Source: Desulfuromusa sp.
Lineage (GTDB): Bacteria > Desulfobacterota > Desulfuromonadia > Desulfuromonadales > Geopsychrobacteraceae
Assembly: GCA_029934095.1 (NCBI GenBank)
Contig: JAOZMV010000008.1
Coordinates: forward strand, 1-16,169
Length of the DNA stretch: 16,169 bases
Direction: 5' to 3'
A model generated the notes under the pieces. That model searched no databases. It was not told the DNA's origin and was given only the letters and a program-made list of their open reading frames with translations. This document shows, piece by piece, positions 1-8,017 of this stretch; the stretch's first letter is position 1; each line of letters opens with the position of its first letter. The position numbers and the translations under genes were made by a program.

Positions 1-1276
1 CTGCTTCATCACGCATTCCACCGACAGAGAAACGGTAGAATTTACGTTTTAGTGCGTCGGCAATACTCTTGCCAACTGAAGTTTTCCCAACGCCGGGAGG
101 ACCGACCAGACAAAGGATGGAACCAGAAATATCCCCCTTCATTTTGCCGACGGCAATAAATTCGAGGATTCTCTCTTTGACATCATCCAGGCCGTAGTGG
201 TCACGATCAAGGACCCGCCGGGCCCGTTTTAAATCGTAGCTGTCTTTACTGAATTTTCCCCAGGGGAGAATGGTCAGCCAGTCAAGATAATTACGGCTGA
301 CATTGTATTCGGGAGAAGAGGGTTCGATCAGCTGCAGCTTTTCGATCTCCTCATCAACGGCTTTTTGTGCTTCTTCGTTCAAAGTCAGTTTTTTTAGCCG
401 TTTCTGGTACTTTTCAATCTCCGAAACTTTCCCCTCTTTTTCCAGACCCAGTTCTTTCTTGATCGCTTTAAACTGTTCCCGCAGGAAAAAATCACGCTGT
501 TGCGCCGAAATTTTATTTTCTATCTGCTTCGAAATTTTATTTTGCAGTCGGGAAACTTCCAACTCTTTTTTTAACAGGATCAGGACTTTATCGATCCGGC
601 GGTTAATGTCAAAAGTTTCGAGAATTTCCTGCAGTTCAAAGCCATCTGCATTGGTTAAATTGGCTGCAAAGTCAGTTAATCGAGCTGGGTCATCCATGCT
701 GGTACGACCCAGGAACAGTTTTATTTCTTCTGAGTAGAGAGGGTTGATCTGTACCAGTTCTTTCAGCGTTGAGATGATTGCCATTGAATAGGCTTTCAGC
801 TCCGGGCTTTCTTTCGGAACGGTACTCAGAAAATAGGTCACATCGGTATAGATAATCCCATTAGCTTCCCTGACATCATCAATACTGAAACGCTCCAGAC
901 TATTGACCAGGACGTGGGCACTCTCATCTTCGGTATGAATTAATTTAAGGATTTTTGCCGCAACCCCGACCCGTTGCAGGTTGGTGGTTGAATCATCTTC
1001 ATCAAGTTCCTGGACCATCACCAGTCCAATGGCTTGCGAATCACTCTCCATCGCTTGTTTGATGGTATTGACACGCGCTTTGCCATTGACAGTCAGGGGG
1101 ATAATGACCCCGGGAAATGCGGGACGTGGTCGTAATGGAATGATTGGCAGTTGCGATGGCAACATGTCCCGCGCCAGGACCAGCCCGTCATCAGGAATAG
1201 CCTGAACCTCGGTATCGGTTTCAACTTCAATCTCATACTCAATCGATTCGTCGTGATCTTCAAAATTATCGTGCAT
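1..1276 (-). CDS. lon: ATP-dependent protease Lon (endopeptidase La), N-terminal part, cut by window edge
   Basis: Cytoplasmic AAA+ serine protease that unfolds and degrades damaged and regulatory proteins. Translating the minus strand from ATG at 1276 gives 425 uninterrupted residues before the window ends. An acidic N-terminal tail of about 35 residues (MHDNFEDHDESIEYEIEVE...) precedes the substrate-binding LON domain, which starts around LPIIPLRPRPAFPG. A charged helical stretch follows (QQRDFFLREQFKAIKKELG), typical of Lon. The AAA+ module then begins, with Walker A GPPGVGKT near residues 392-399 (bases 77-103) and FSVGGMRDEA at the cut. Walker B, the sensors and the Ser-Lys protease domain lie outside the window. 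The start is supported by a GTGGAGAA ribosome site at 1283-1290, about 6 bases upstream. The gene is divergent from polA. Family certain; completeness of the distal part unknown. Confidence 0.97.
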   Translation of the reverse strand, partial: MHDNFEDHDESIEYEIEVETDTEVQAIPDDGLVLARDMLPSQLPIIPLRPRPAFPGVIIPLTVNGKARVNTIKQAMESDSQAIGLVMVQELDEDDSTTNLQRVGVAAKILKLIHTEDESAHVLVNSLERFSIDDVREANGIIYTDVTYFLSTVPKESPELKAYSMAIISTLKELVQINPLYSEEIKLFLGRTSMDDPARLTDFAANLTNADGFELQEILETFDINRRIDKVLILLKKELEVSRLQNKISKQIENKISAQQRDFFLREQFKAIKKELGLEKEGKVSEIEKYQKRLKKLTLNEEAQKAVDEEIEKLQLIEPSSPEYNVSRNYLDWLTILPWGKFSKDSYDLKRARRVLDRDHYGLDDVKERILEFIAVGKMKGDISGSILCLVGPPGVGKTSVGKSIADALKRKFYRFSVGGMRDEA

Positions 1277-1282
1277 TCAAAT

Positions 1283-1290
1283 TTCTCCAC
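1283..1290 (-). promoter_or_regulatory. Ribosome binding site of lon
   Basis: The minus strand reads GTGGAGAA, then ATTTGA, then the lon ATG. This supports the start at 1276 and the acidic N-terminal extension of the protein. Confidence 0.75.
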
Positions 1291-1347
1291 TAATTTTATC
1301 GTTTGCACCTGTGATTCAGGTTTCCCCCGCTATTATTTTCAGGGAAG

Positions 1348-1374
1348 ATAATAACATCAGAGTTGGAATGTCAA
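1348..1374 (-). promoter_or_regulatory. Candidate sigma70-type promoter of lon
   Basis: On the minus strand there is a perfect TTGACA (1369-1374) and, after a 15-base spacer, TATTAT (1348-1353), one mismatch from the -10 consensus. TTATCT at 17-base spacing is an alternative -10. Transcription would start near 1340, giving a leader of about 65 nt. I saw no heat-shock sigma32-type element or CIRCE operator, although Lon is heat-induced in many bacteria. The 15-base spacer is short, so this is a candidate only. Confidence 0.5.
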
Positions 1375-1481
1375 TATACCTGTTTCGTAAAAAATTGGTT
1401 GAGGTTTTATTTTCCAATCTTCCTCTTTAGCTTTGGGTGTGAAATAATCGAAGAGAACTCTTGAATAGTGAAAGGTCAAAC

Positions 1482-4163
1482 ATGTCAAAACAAACGGAAC
1501 GGGTCTACTTAATTGACGGCTCTTCTTATATCTATCGTGCTTATTTTGCGATTCGCCACCTGTCAAATTCCAGGGGGGAAGCGACCAATGCGATCTATGG
1601 CTTTACCAACATGCTGCTTACCCTGTTGCGTGAAGAGCAGCCAGATCGGGTAGCGGTTATTTTTGATGCGAAAGGACCGACATTTCGCAAGAAACTTTAT
1701 CCGGAGTATAAGGCAAACCGGTCGGCGATGCCTGAAGATTTAGTGCCACAAATTCCTGTGATTAAAGACATTGTGCGTGCTTTTAAGCTTCCGGCGCTGG
1801 AACTGTCTGGTTATGAGGCCGATGATATTATTGCTACTCTGGCAAAACGCTATGCCGAACAGGGGTTGGATATCACGATCGTGACCGGTGATAAAGATCT
1901 GATGCAGATTGTTGGTGAGCGGGTCCGTTTGCTCGACACGATGAAGAGGAAAGTTTCCGGGCGAGATGAAGTGATCGAACGCTTTGGAGTTCCGCCGGAA
2001 CAGGTACTGGAAATATTGGGACTGGCGGGGGACAGCTCTGACAATATTCCCGGGGTGCCGGGGATTGGTGAGAAAACTGCCAGCAGTTTGATTCAGGAGT
2101 TTGGCTCGATTGAAAACCTGCTGGCCAATATTGATCAGGTTAAAGGGAAGAAGCGTCAAGAAAATTTACATCAGTTTTCAGCTCAGGCAAGATTATCCAG
2201 GCAGTTAGCCGAGCTTATTTATGATCTTGAGATTGATGTCAACCTGGACGAATTAGCTCTGGTTGAACCCGATCGTGATGCTCTGGAACTGCTGTTTACA
2301 CGACTTGAATTTCCCAAGCTGTTAAAGGAGTTTGCGAATCAGTCGTTGCAGAACTCAGAAGCTGGAGACTATCAGTCTGTCTTGACCGAGGAGGCGCTGG
2401 ATAGTCTGCTTGAAAAGCTCAAAACTGCCGGCCGTTTTGCGATTGATACAGAGACGACCAGTCTGGTTGCCGTTCAGGCTGAATTAGTTGGTCTTTCGTT
2501 TGCGATTCAAGCAGATCACGGTTGGTATGTACCGGTCGGCCACAGTTATCTGGGGGTGCCGCAGCAATTGAGTAAAGAGTTGGTTCTGGAAAAGCTGCGC
2601 CCGCTACTGGAGGATTCGCGCTACAAAAAGATTGGTCAGAACATCAAGTATGATGCTCTGGTCCTCCGCAATGCTGGAATTGAACTGGCAGGTGTCGATA
2701 TCGACACCATGGTCCTCTCCTATGTGACCCATCCACAATCAAAATCACACGGTCTGGATGCTCTGGCGGTTGAACATCTGCACCATCAGACGATCCCCTA
2801 TACAGAGATGACCGGGAGGGGTAAAAAACAGATTTGTTTCAGCGAAGTTGAAGTGGAAAAGGCGGTTCGTTACGCCGCTGAGGATGCCGATATCACTTGG
2901 CGTCTGGCTGAAAAACTATTACCTCAGTTAGCTGCCGGAGGGGTGGAAAAACTGTTTCGTGAAGTAGAAATGCCGCTGGTTGATGTGCTGACCCGGATGG
3001 AGTGGCGAGGAATTCGAATTGATGCGGGCTTTCTGGGGGAACTTTCCGGGGAGTTGGGTAAAAAGCTGGAGATTCTGGAAGGTAAAATCCATGGCCTGGC
3101 CGGCGGTTCTTTCAATATCAATTCACCTAAACAGCTTGGGGAGGTGCTGTTTGAAAAGCTTGGTTTAGCAAAAGGGAAAAAGACTAAAACTGGTTGGTCA
3201 ACCAATGTTGGTGTGTTAACCAGTTTGGCTGCTGAACATGATATCGCTGCTGAAATTCTCAATTATCGCTCTATCAGCAAGCTGAAAAGTACTTATACCG
3301 ACGCTTTACCGAAACTGCTGAACCCGGCGACGGGACGCTTGCATACCTCTTTTAATCAAGCAGTGACGGCCACGGGTCGACTCTCTTCCAGCGATCCGAA
3401 TCTGCAAAATATCCCGATCCGGACCGCAGAAGGGCGACGAATTCGTGAAGCCTTTATTCCCGAAGATGGGTGGATTTTGTTGTCTGCCGATTATTCGCAG
3501 GTTGAATTGCGGGTGATGGCCCATATGGCTGATGTGCCAGCTTTGAAAGAGAGTTTTGTCGCCGGGGAAGACATCCATAAGCGCACTGCCAGTGAAATTT
3601 TTAATGTTTTCCCTGAGATGGTCACCGATGAAATGCGCCGGCAGGCAAAAACCATCAATTTTGGTGTCCTCTACGGTATGGGTGCGTTCAGTCTGGCCAA
3701 GGATCTTGGGATTGGTCGGGCCGAAGCGCAGCAGTTTATCGATAATTATTTTGAGCGTTACCCAGCTATTCTGAACTACCTGGAAGAGAAGAGAGCAGAG
3801 GCGCGCGAACATCAATATGTGACGACAATTCTTGGACGGCGTTGTGCCATTCCTGAAATTGCCAGTAATAATGGTGCGGTGCGTAGCTATGCTGAGCGAA
3901 ATGCAATCAATTACCCGATTCAGGGAAGTGCTGCCGATATTATCAAGGTGGCGATGGTGAATATTGATCGGCGTATTTTGGCTGAACAGCTAAAGGCTCG
4001 AATGTTGCTGCAGGTTCACGATGAACTGGTTTTTGAAGTCCCTGAAGAAGAACTTGAGCAAGTTCGTGAGCTTGTCAGAGTTGAGATGGAAACCGCTGTA
4101 CCCCTTGATCTCCCGTTAAAAGTTGATATTGGAACCGGAGGAAACTGGGCTGAAGCCCATTGA
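1482..4163 (+). CDS. polA: DNA polymerase I (5' nuclease, 3'-5' exonuclease, polymerase)
   Basis: Family A polymerase of 893 residues that fills gaps in excision repair and removes Okazaki primers. The 5'-nuclease domain (about 1-290) shows VYLIDGSSYIYRAYF, EADD (112-115), GDKD (136-139), GDSSDNIPG (183-191) and a helix-hairpin-helix GVPGIGEKTA. The proofreading exonuclease looks intact: D322 and E324 (AIDTETTS), N387/D391 (NIKYD), Y464/D468 (YAAEDAD). The polymerase domain carries motif A DYSQVELR (670-677), motif B RRQAKTINFGVLYG (719-732) and motif C VHDE (845-848). The start ATG at 1482 (MSKQTERV) is preferred because AAAGGT lies 5 bases before it; an in-frame TTG at 1461 would add seven atypical residues. 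The gene ends with tandem TGA codons, and glgP begins 39 bp later on the same strand. No convincing promoter is visible in the 1377-1481 stretch, although an AATAAT at 1443-1448 could be a weak -10. Confidence 0.98.
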   Translation: MSKQTERVYLIDGSSYIYRAYFAIRHLSNSRGEATNAIYGFTNMLLTLLREEQPDRVAVIFDAKGPTFRKKLYPEYKANRSAMPEDLVPQIPVIKDIVRAFKLPALELSGYEADDIIATLAKRYAEQGLDITIVTGDKDLMQIVGERVRLLDTMKRKVSGRDEVIERFGVPPEQVLEILGLAGDSSDNIPGVPGIGEKTASSLIQEFGSIENLLANIDQVKGKKRQENLHQFSAQARLSRQLAELIYDLEIDVNLDELALVEPDRDALELLFTRLEFPKLLKEFANQSLQNSEAGDYQSVLTEEALDSLLEKLKTAGRFAIDTETTSLVAVQAELVGLSFAIQADHGWYVPVGHSYLGVPQQLSKELVLEKLRPLLEDSRYKKIGQNIKYDALVLRNAGIELAGVDIDTMVLSYVTHPQSKSHGLDALAVEHLHHQTIPYTEMTGRGKKQICFSEVEVEKAVRYAAEDADITWRLAEKLLPQLAAGGVEKLFREVEMPLVDVLTRMEWRGIRIDAGFLGELSGELGKKLEILEGKIHGLAGGSFNINSPKQLGEVLFEKLGLAKGKKTKTGWSTNVGVLTSLAAEHDIAAEILNYRSISKLKSTYTDALPKLLNPATGRLHTSFNQAVTATGRLSSSDPNLQNIPIRTAEGRRIREAFIPEDGWILLSADYSQVELRVMAHMADVPALKESFVAGEDIHKRTASEIFNVFPEMVTDEMRRQAKTINFGVLYGMGAFSLAKDLGIGRAEAQQFIDNYFERYPAILNYLEEKRAEAREHQYVTTILGRRCAIPEIASNNGAVRSYAERNAINYPIQGSAADIIKVAMVNIDRRILAEQLKARMLLQVHDELVFEVPEEELEQVRELVRVEMETAVPLDLPLKVDIGTGGNWAEAH

Positions 4164-4202
4164 TGAACATATAAACATTTGTCCAGATAGAAAGTATCTC
4201 TC

Positions 4203-6734
4203 ATGAATTATACCCGTTTTAAAAATAACTCTGCCTGCCCGGTGTTAACGGAACTTCCCCCCCTGGGGGTCGATGCTGCGGCGTTGGAAGCTGATTTTCG
4301 CCATTATTATATGAATAGTCTGGGGCGCGACCGGAGCTGTCGTTTGACTCACTATGCCTATGAGGCTTTATCTCTCGTGGTTCGTGACCGGTTGATGGAG
4401 CGCTGGAAAAACACCCGCTATGCATATGAAGAGAGTGGTTGTAAGCGAACTCACTATCTATCTCTGGAATTTCTGATGGGCCGGGCGCTGGGAAATGCGG
4501 TGCTGAACCTTGGCCTTGAGGATGAACTTACTCAAGCCTTGTCGAATGTTTGCCTGGAGATGGAAGAGCTGGCCGATATTGAACCCGATGCCGGTTTGGG
4601 CAATGGTGGTCTGGGGCGTCTAGCAGCCTGTTTTCTGGACAGTTGTGCAACCTTGCAGCTGCCGGTTCAGGGTTACGGTATTCGCTATGAATATGGGATG
4701 TTCCGGCAGCATATTGTCGATGGTTATCAGGTCGAGGAGCCAGATCACTGGTTGGGGACGGAGAATTGTTGGGAGATCAAACGCCCCGAATATAGTCAGC
4801 GGATCAAGTTTGGTGGTTATAGCGAATCTTCTACTGATGTTACCGGGAAGCTCCGGATGCGTTGGGTCCATACCCGGGATGTTTTAGCTATCCCCTATGA
4901 TGTCCCGATTCCCGGTTATCGTAATGGTACGGTGAACACTCTACGTTTATGGAAAGCAGCAGCGACGGAGGAGTTTGATCTGGAAGAGTTTAACGGTGGT
5001 GATTATACCGGTTCGGTGGCAAACAAGAATGAGGCAGAAAAAATCACCATGGTTCTCTACCCCAATGACAGCAGCGAGAATGGTAAGGAGTTGCGACTGC
5101 AGCAACAGTATTTTCTCGCTTCGGCCAGTTTGCAGGATGTACTCAACCGATGGATTGTAACCGAGCGGGCTGATCTGAGCCAATTTGCCGAAAAAAACTG
5201 TTTTCAGCTCAACGATACCCACCCCAGTTGTGCGGTGGCTGAACTGATGCGTCTGCTCATGGATGAGCAGGGGTTAGATTGGGATCATGCCTGGGAGATG
5301 ACCCGGGCTACCATGGCTTATACGAACCATACTCTGTTACCGGAAGCACTGGAAAAATGGCCGGTACGGATGTTTCAACGGTTACTGCCACGCTTGCTGG
5401 AGATTATCTATGAAATCAATGCCCGCTTTTTGCAGCAGGTGGCCGAGCGTTGGCCCGGGGATATGGAACGGCAGCGGCGGATGTCATTGATTGAGGAAGG
5501 GCAAGAGCCACAGGTGCGGATGGCTTATCTTGCGATTGTCGGCAGCTTTTCTGTGAACGGCGTGGCTGAACTCCATTCGCGGTTGTTACAGGAAGGGCTA
5601 TTTCGTGATTTTTATGAACTTTGGCCCCAGAGATTCAACAATAAAACCAACGGTGTGACCCAGAGGCGTTGGCTCGCATATTCTAACCCAAAATTGAATG
5701 ATTTGATCAGTGCTGAAATTGGTCGTAACTGGGTCACCGATCTGGGACAGTTGAGCCGCTTGAAACCTCTGATTGATAATACGACCTTTTGCCAACAATG
5801 GCAGCAGGTGAAACAGCATAATAAACAGCGTCTGGCAGATTTGGTCAAGACTGATTGTGACATTGTTTTTCATCCCGAAGCTTTGTTCGATGTCCAGGTG
5901 AAACGGATTCACGAGTATAAACGGCAATTGCTCAATGTTCTGCATATCATCCACCTGTATGATCGGATCAAACGTGGTGATACTGCTGACTGGACTCCTC
6001 GTGCTGTTTTATTTGGAGGTAAGGCGGCGCCTGGATATGCAATAGCCAAGTTGATCATCAAACTGATTAACAATGTTGCCACTGTAGTTAATAATGATCC
6101 AGCTGTAGGTGATCTGCTGAAAGTCGCTTTCTTGCCCAACTACCGGGTTTCGGCGATGGAAATTATTTGTCCCGGTGCCGATCTGTCGGAACAGATTTCG
6201 ACTGCAGGAAAGGAAGCTTCCGGAACTGGAAATATGAAATTTATGCTGAACGGGGCGCTGACCATCGGTACTCTGGATGGTGCAAATATTGAAATTCGTG
6301 AAGAGGTTGGTGATGAAAACTTCTTTCTCTTCGGGTTGACGGCACAAGAAGCTGAAGAGCAGCGTAAAAATTATGATCCCCTGGCCATCATTGCCGCTGA
6401 TGATGATTTGCTGCGGGTGATGCGCCTATTACAAAGTGGACATTTCAATCAGTTTGAACCGGGGATATTTGATCCGATTATTCAAGCAATTAAAAACCCG
6501 CATGATCCCTGGTTGGTTGCCGCTGACTTTGGTAGTTATCTTGCGGCTCAGCAACGTGTGGCGGAGGCCTATCGCGATCAACAGCGATGGATCCGGATGA
6601 GCATTCTTAATACAGCTGCCGGGGGTAAGTTTTCTGCTGATCGTACCATGCAGGAATACAATGAACAGATTTGGCATTTGCAGCAAGTCCCTGCACTGCC
6701 AATCCGTCAAGATTCCCTGGAGCCTGCAGATTAA
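4203..6734 (+). CDS. glgP: Glycogen/starch phosphorylase
   Basis: Pyridoxal-phosphate enzyme that phosphorolyses alpha-1,4-glucan ends to glucose-1-phosphate in the cytoplasm. At 843 residues it has normal family length. Recognisable blocks are the N-terminal THYLSLEFLMGRALGNAV and DAGLGNGGLGRLAACFLDS, the mid-region FQLNDTHPS and TNHTLLPEALEKWP, the phosphate/PLP region VKRIHEYKRQLLN and FGGKAAPGY, and the signature EASGTGNMKF. By family knowledge the lysine in GTGNMK (residue 679) forms the Schiff base with PLP. No regulatory extension of the animal type is evident. The start ATG at 4203 has only a weak Shine-Dalgarno (GAAAG at 4190-4194, in the loop of a small AGATA/TATCT inverted repeat). 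With only 39 bp after polA, read-through from polA is plausible. No other glycogen genes are in the window. A MalP-type maltodextrin preference cannot be excluded from sequence alone. Confidence 0.97.
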   Translation: MNYTRFKNNSACPVLTELPPLGVDAAALEADFRHYYMNSLGRDRSCRLTHYAYEALSLVVRDRLMERWKNTRYAYEESGCKRTHYLSLEFLMGRALGNAVLNLGLEDELTQALSNVCLEMEELADIEPDAGLGNGGLGRLAACFLDSCATLQLPVQGYGIRYEYGMFRQHIVDGYQVEEPDHWLGTENCWEIKRPEYSQRIKFGGYSESSTDVTGKLRMRWVHTRDVLAIPYDVPIPGYRNGTVNTLRLWKAAATEEFDLEEFNGGDYTGSVANKNEAEKITMVLYPNDSSENGKELRLQQQYFLASASLQDVLNRWIVTERADLSQFAEKNCFQLNDTHPSCAVAELMRLLMDEQGLDWDHAWEMTRATMAYTNHTLLPEALEKWPVRMFQRLLPRLLEIIYEINARFLQQVAERWPGDMERQRRMSLIEEGQEPQVRMAYLAIVGSFSVNGVAELHSRLLQEGLFRDFYELWPQRFNNKTNGVTQRRWLAYSNPKLNDLISAEIGRNWVTDLGQLSRLKPLIDNTTFCQQWQQVKQHNKQRLADLVKTDCDIVFHPEALFDVQVKRIHEYKRQLLNVLHIIHLYDRIKRGDTADWTPRAVLFGGKAAPGYAIAKLIIKLINNVATVVNNDPAVGDLLKVAFLPNYRVSAMEIICPGADLSEQISTAGKEASGTGNMKFMLNGALTIGTLDGANIEIREEVGDENFFLFGLTAQEAEEQRKNYDPLAIIAADDDLLRVMRLLQSGHFNQFEPGIFDPIIQAIKNPHDPWLVAADFGSYLAAQQRVAEAYRDQQRWIRMSILNTAAGGKFSADRTMQEYNEQIWHLQQVPALPIRQDSLEPAD

Positions 6735-6762
6735 TATTTTTGCTACTGAAGTACTTGCTTCA

Positions 6763-6790
6763 CCCGGCAACAGAATCATTTGTTGCCGGG
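6763..6790 (+). terminator. Strong hairpin downstream of glgP, possible terminator
   Basis: CCCGGCAACA (6763-6772) and TGTTGCCGGG (6781-6790) form a perfect 10-bp GC-rich stem with an 8-nt loop, 28 bases after the glgP stop. The following bases (ATCGATCTTCCTTATGG) have no continuous T tract. It may therefore be an imperfect intrinsic terminator, a barrier protecting the polA-glgP mRNA 3' end, or both. Confidence 0.55.
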
Positions 6791-6830
6791 ATCGATCTTC
6801 CTTATGGTGAGCTGCTGGTTGTATTTATTG

Positions 6831-6861
6831 TTGCTAATGTCTGGATTCTTGTTACGATAAT
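6831..6861 (+). promoter_or_regulatory. Weak candidate promoter of the solute-binding protein gene
   Basis: TTGCTA (6831-6836) is followed after 19 bases by GATAAT (6856-6861), a good -10 with one mismatch. The spacer is longer than ideal. It lies between the glgP hairpin and the downstream start, where a promoter is expected if the hairpin stops transcription. Confidence 0.3.
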
Positions 6862-6897
6862 GACACCTGTTGTTATTTTAAGCTATTTGGGATGTTG

Positions 6898-7659
6898 ATG
6901 AAAAAAATTATTTACCAACTGCTGTTGCTTTTCTTATTCCCGGGGCTGTTGTTTTCTCAAACTTCATTCCGGGTTATGACAGAGGAACTTCCCCCCTTTA
7001 ATTTTACCAAAGATGGTGAAATAACTGGAATTTCAACTGAAATTGTGCAGGCTGTTTTTCATCAGGTCGGTTGCTCAATGGAGCAGGATAAAATCCAGAT
7101 GTATCCGTGGACGCGGGCCTATCATGAAGTGCAGCATACTCCCGATACGGCCCTGTTCAGCATGGCGCGCACTGTTGAGCGGGAAAATCTTTTTAAGTGG
7201 GTTGGCCCAATTTCAGATGTTACCATCGGGGTGATTGCTAAAAAAAAACGTGGTATCCAGATTTCAAAAATCGAAGATTTTAAACAGTATCGGGTGGGAT
7301 CTGTCCGTGATGGTGCCCCGGAACAGCTTCTGGTTAAGGCCGGTGTCGATATTGAGCAACTCAATCGACTTGCTTTCCCGGAGATGAATATTAAAAAACT
7401 GCAGACTGATCGGATTGATCTGTTTGCATTCAATGTTCAGACGTCGCAATACCTGATGTTGACTCTGGGGATAGATCCTGAAGATTATGAGACTGTATTC
7501 TCTTTAAAAAAGATGGATTTATATATTGGTCTGCATAAGGATACCAATGAGACTTTAGTCACTGCCCTTCAAATTGCTCTAGATGAGATGAAGCAGCCCG
7601 GGGTTGATGGGGTCAGTGAGTTTGACCGTATTGTCAGGAAATATCTGGCTGAAAAATGA
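6898..7659 (+). CDS. Exported solute-binding protein, family 3 (SBP_bac_3 / COG0834 type), no ABC partners
   Basis: Predicted periplasmic binding protein of 253 residues. A typical Sec signal occupies about residues 1-21 (MKKIIYQLLLLFLFPGLLFS), with no lipobox cysteine. The mature part starts in the style of extracellular solute-binding proteins of family 3 (FRVMTEELPPFNF) and then shows PWTRA (70-74) and RTVERENLFKWVGP (91-104). That combination is known to me from stand-alone members of this family in many Gram-negatives. The C-terminal lobe is complete to KYLAEK. No permease or ATPase gene is adjacent, so it is an orphan: it may serve a distant transporter or sense ligands in the periplasm. 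The ligand cannot be read from sequence; amino acids or small polar solutes are typical of the family. The start could be ATG at 6892 (two residues longer) or 6898. The latter leaves room for the weak TGGGA site. Confidence 0.85.
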   Translation: MKKIIYQLLLLFLFPGLLFSQTSFRVMTEELPPFNFTKDGEITGISTEIVQAVFHQVGCSMEQDKIQMYPWTRAYHEVQHTPDTALFSMARTVERENLFKWVGPISDVTIGVIAKKKRGIQISKIEDFKQYRVGSVRDGAPEQLLVKAGVDIEQLNRLAFPEMNIKKLQTDRIDLFAFNVQTSQYLMLTLGIDPEDYETVFSLKKMDLYIGLHKDTNETLVTALQIALDEMKQPGVDGVSEFDRIVRKYLAEK

Positions 7660-7755
7660 ATATAATGGTTTTTTCACCGAGTCGGTGCTGGTGTTGTCCG
7701 GGTTGGTTTTGTCGAGTATGAGTAGCCGGGATCAGGTCAACCTGGGAGGCTGGTG

Positions 7756-7783
7756 AAAAAAAACGGGACAAGGAAATGTCCCG
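7756..7783 (-). terminator. Rho-independent terminator of the small minus-strand gene
   Basis: The minus strand reads CGGGACA, loop TTTCCT, TGTCCCG, followed directly by eight T residues (A at 7756-7763). A 7-bp GC-rich stem plus a T8 tail is a textbook intrinsic terminator. It sits 15 bases after the stop codon at 7799, and it lacks a T tract in the plus direction, so it does not serve the convergent solute-binding gene. Confidence 0.88.
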
Positions 7784-7798
7784 GGTTTGAAGCAGAAT

Positions 7799-8017
7799 TC
7801 AAATACCCATGGCCGGGGGAAGTTCACTGCCATTGTAACAACGTCTGTCAACGCCACCGAAGTCACTCTGTTGAGATGAGCGAATTGGGTCTTCAGTCAC
7901 ATTGACCCAATGATCACTTCGACGGAATTCCTGGATTTCTCCAATATGGAGCAGGATATTTAGAAATTTTTGTTCGACCAGATCTTCTTTGCCATTTCTA
8001 TAAACGACTGGAATCAT
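7799..8017 (-). CDS. Small conserved-type protein (72 residues), resembles the GSU3473 family
   Basis: A short protein that I judge real because three independent signals agree. There is a near-perfect Shine-Dalgarno AAAGGAGGA 8 bases before ATG 8017. An intrinsic terminator follows just after the stop. The composition is protein-like. It starts MIPVVYRNGKEDLVEQKFLN and has RRSDHWV (32-38), DPIR (43-46) and FGGVDRR (53-59), with a single cysteine at residue 60. From memory this pattern (short N-terminal VVYxxG strand, RRSxxWV, DPIR, late RR pair) matches small proteins of unknown function named GSU3473 in Geobacter relatives. That link should be checked by search. No signal peptide or membrane segment is seen. 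A TTG at 8020 would add one residue. It lies 292 bp downstream of lpxC on the same strand, so it could have its own promoter or use read-through. Function unknown. Confidence 0.8.
   Translation of the reverse strand: MIPVVYRNGKEDLVEQKFLNILLHIGEIQEFRRSDHWVNVTEDPIRSSQQSDFGGVDRRCYNGSELPPAMGI

Noticed and set aside
303..737. 144-codon plus-strand open frame inside lon
   Set aside because: Serine- and phenylalanine-rich antisense shadow of the Lon helical region, which reads cleanly as Lon on the other strand.
3306..3815. 169-codon minus-strand open frame inside polA
   Set aside because: It lies opposite the conserved polymerase motifs A and B and has no independent signals. A shadow frame.
6671..6898. 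75-codon plus-strand open frame across the end of glgP and the following gap
   Set aside because: It overlaps glgP out of frame, reads through the perfect hairpin and has no ribosome site. Its hydrophobic stretch comes from AT-rich intergenic DNA.
7675..7688. CACCGAGTCGGTGC, identical to the last hairpin of the Streptococcus pyogenes Cas9 tracrRNA
   Set aside because: No Cas gene, no CRISPR repeat, no anti-repeat and no T run after the hairpin. A short palindromic match by chance.
7700..7755. GTAGCCGGG-like stretch suggesting the end of a cyclic-di-GMP (GEMM) riboswitch
   Set aside because: The conserved GCAAA-type internal segments and the first stem are absent, and no gene lies downstream on that strand.
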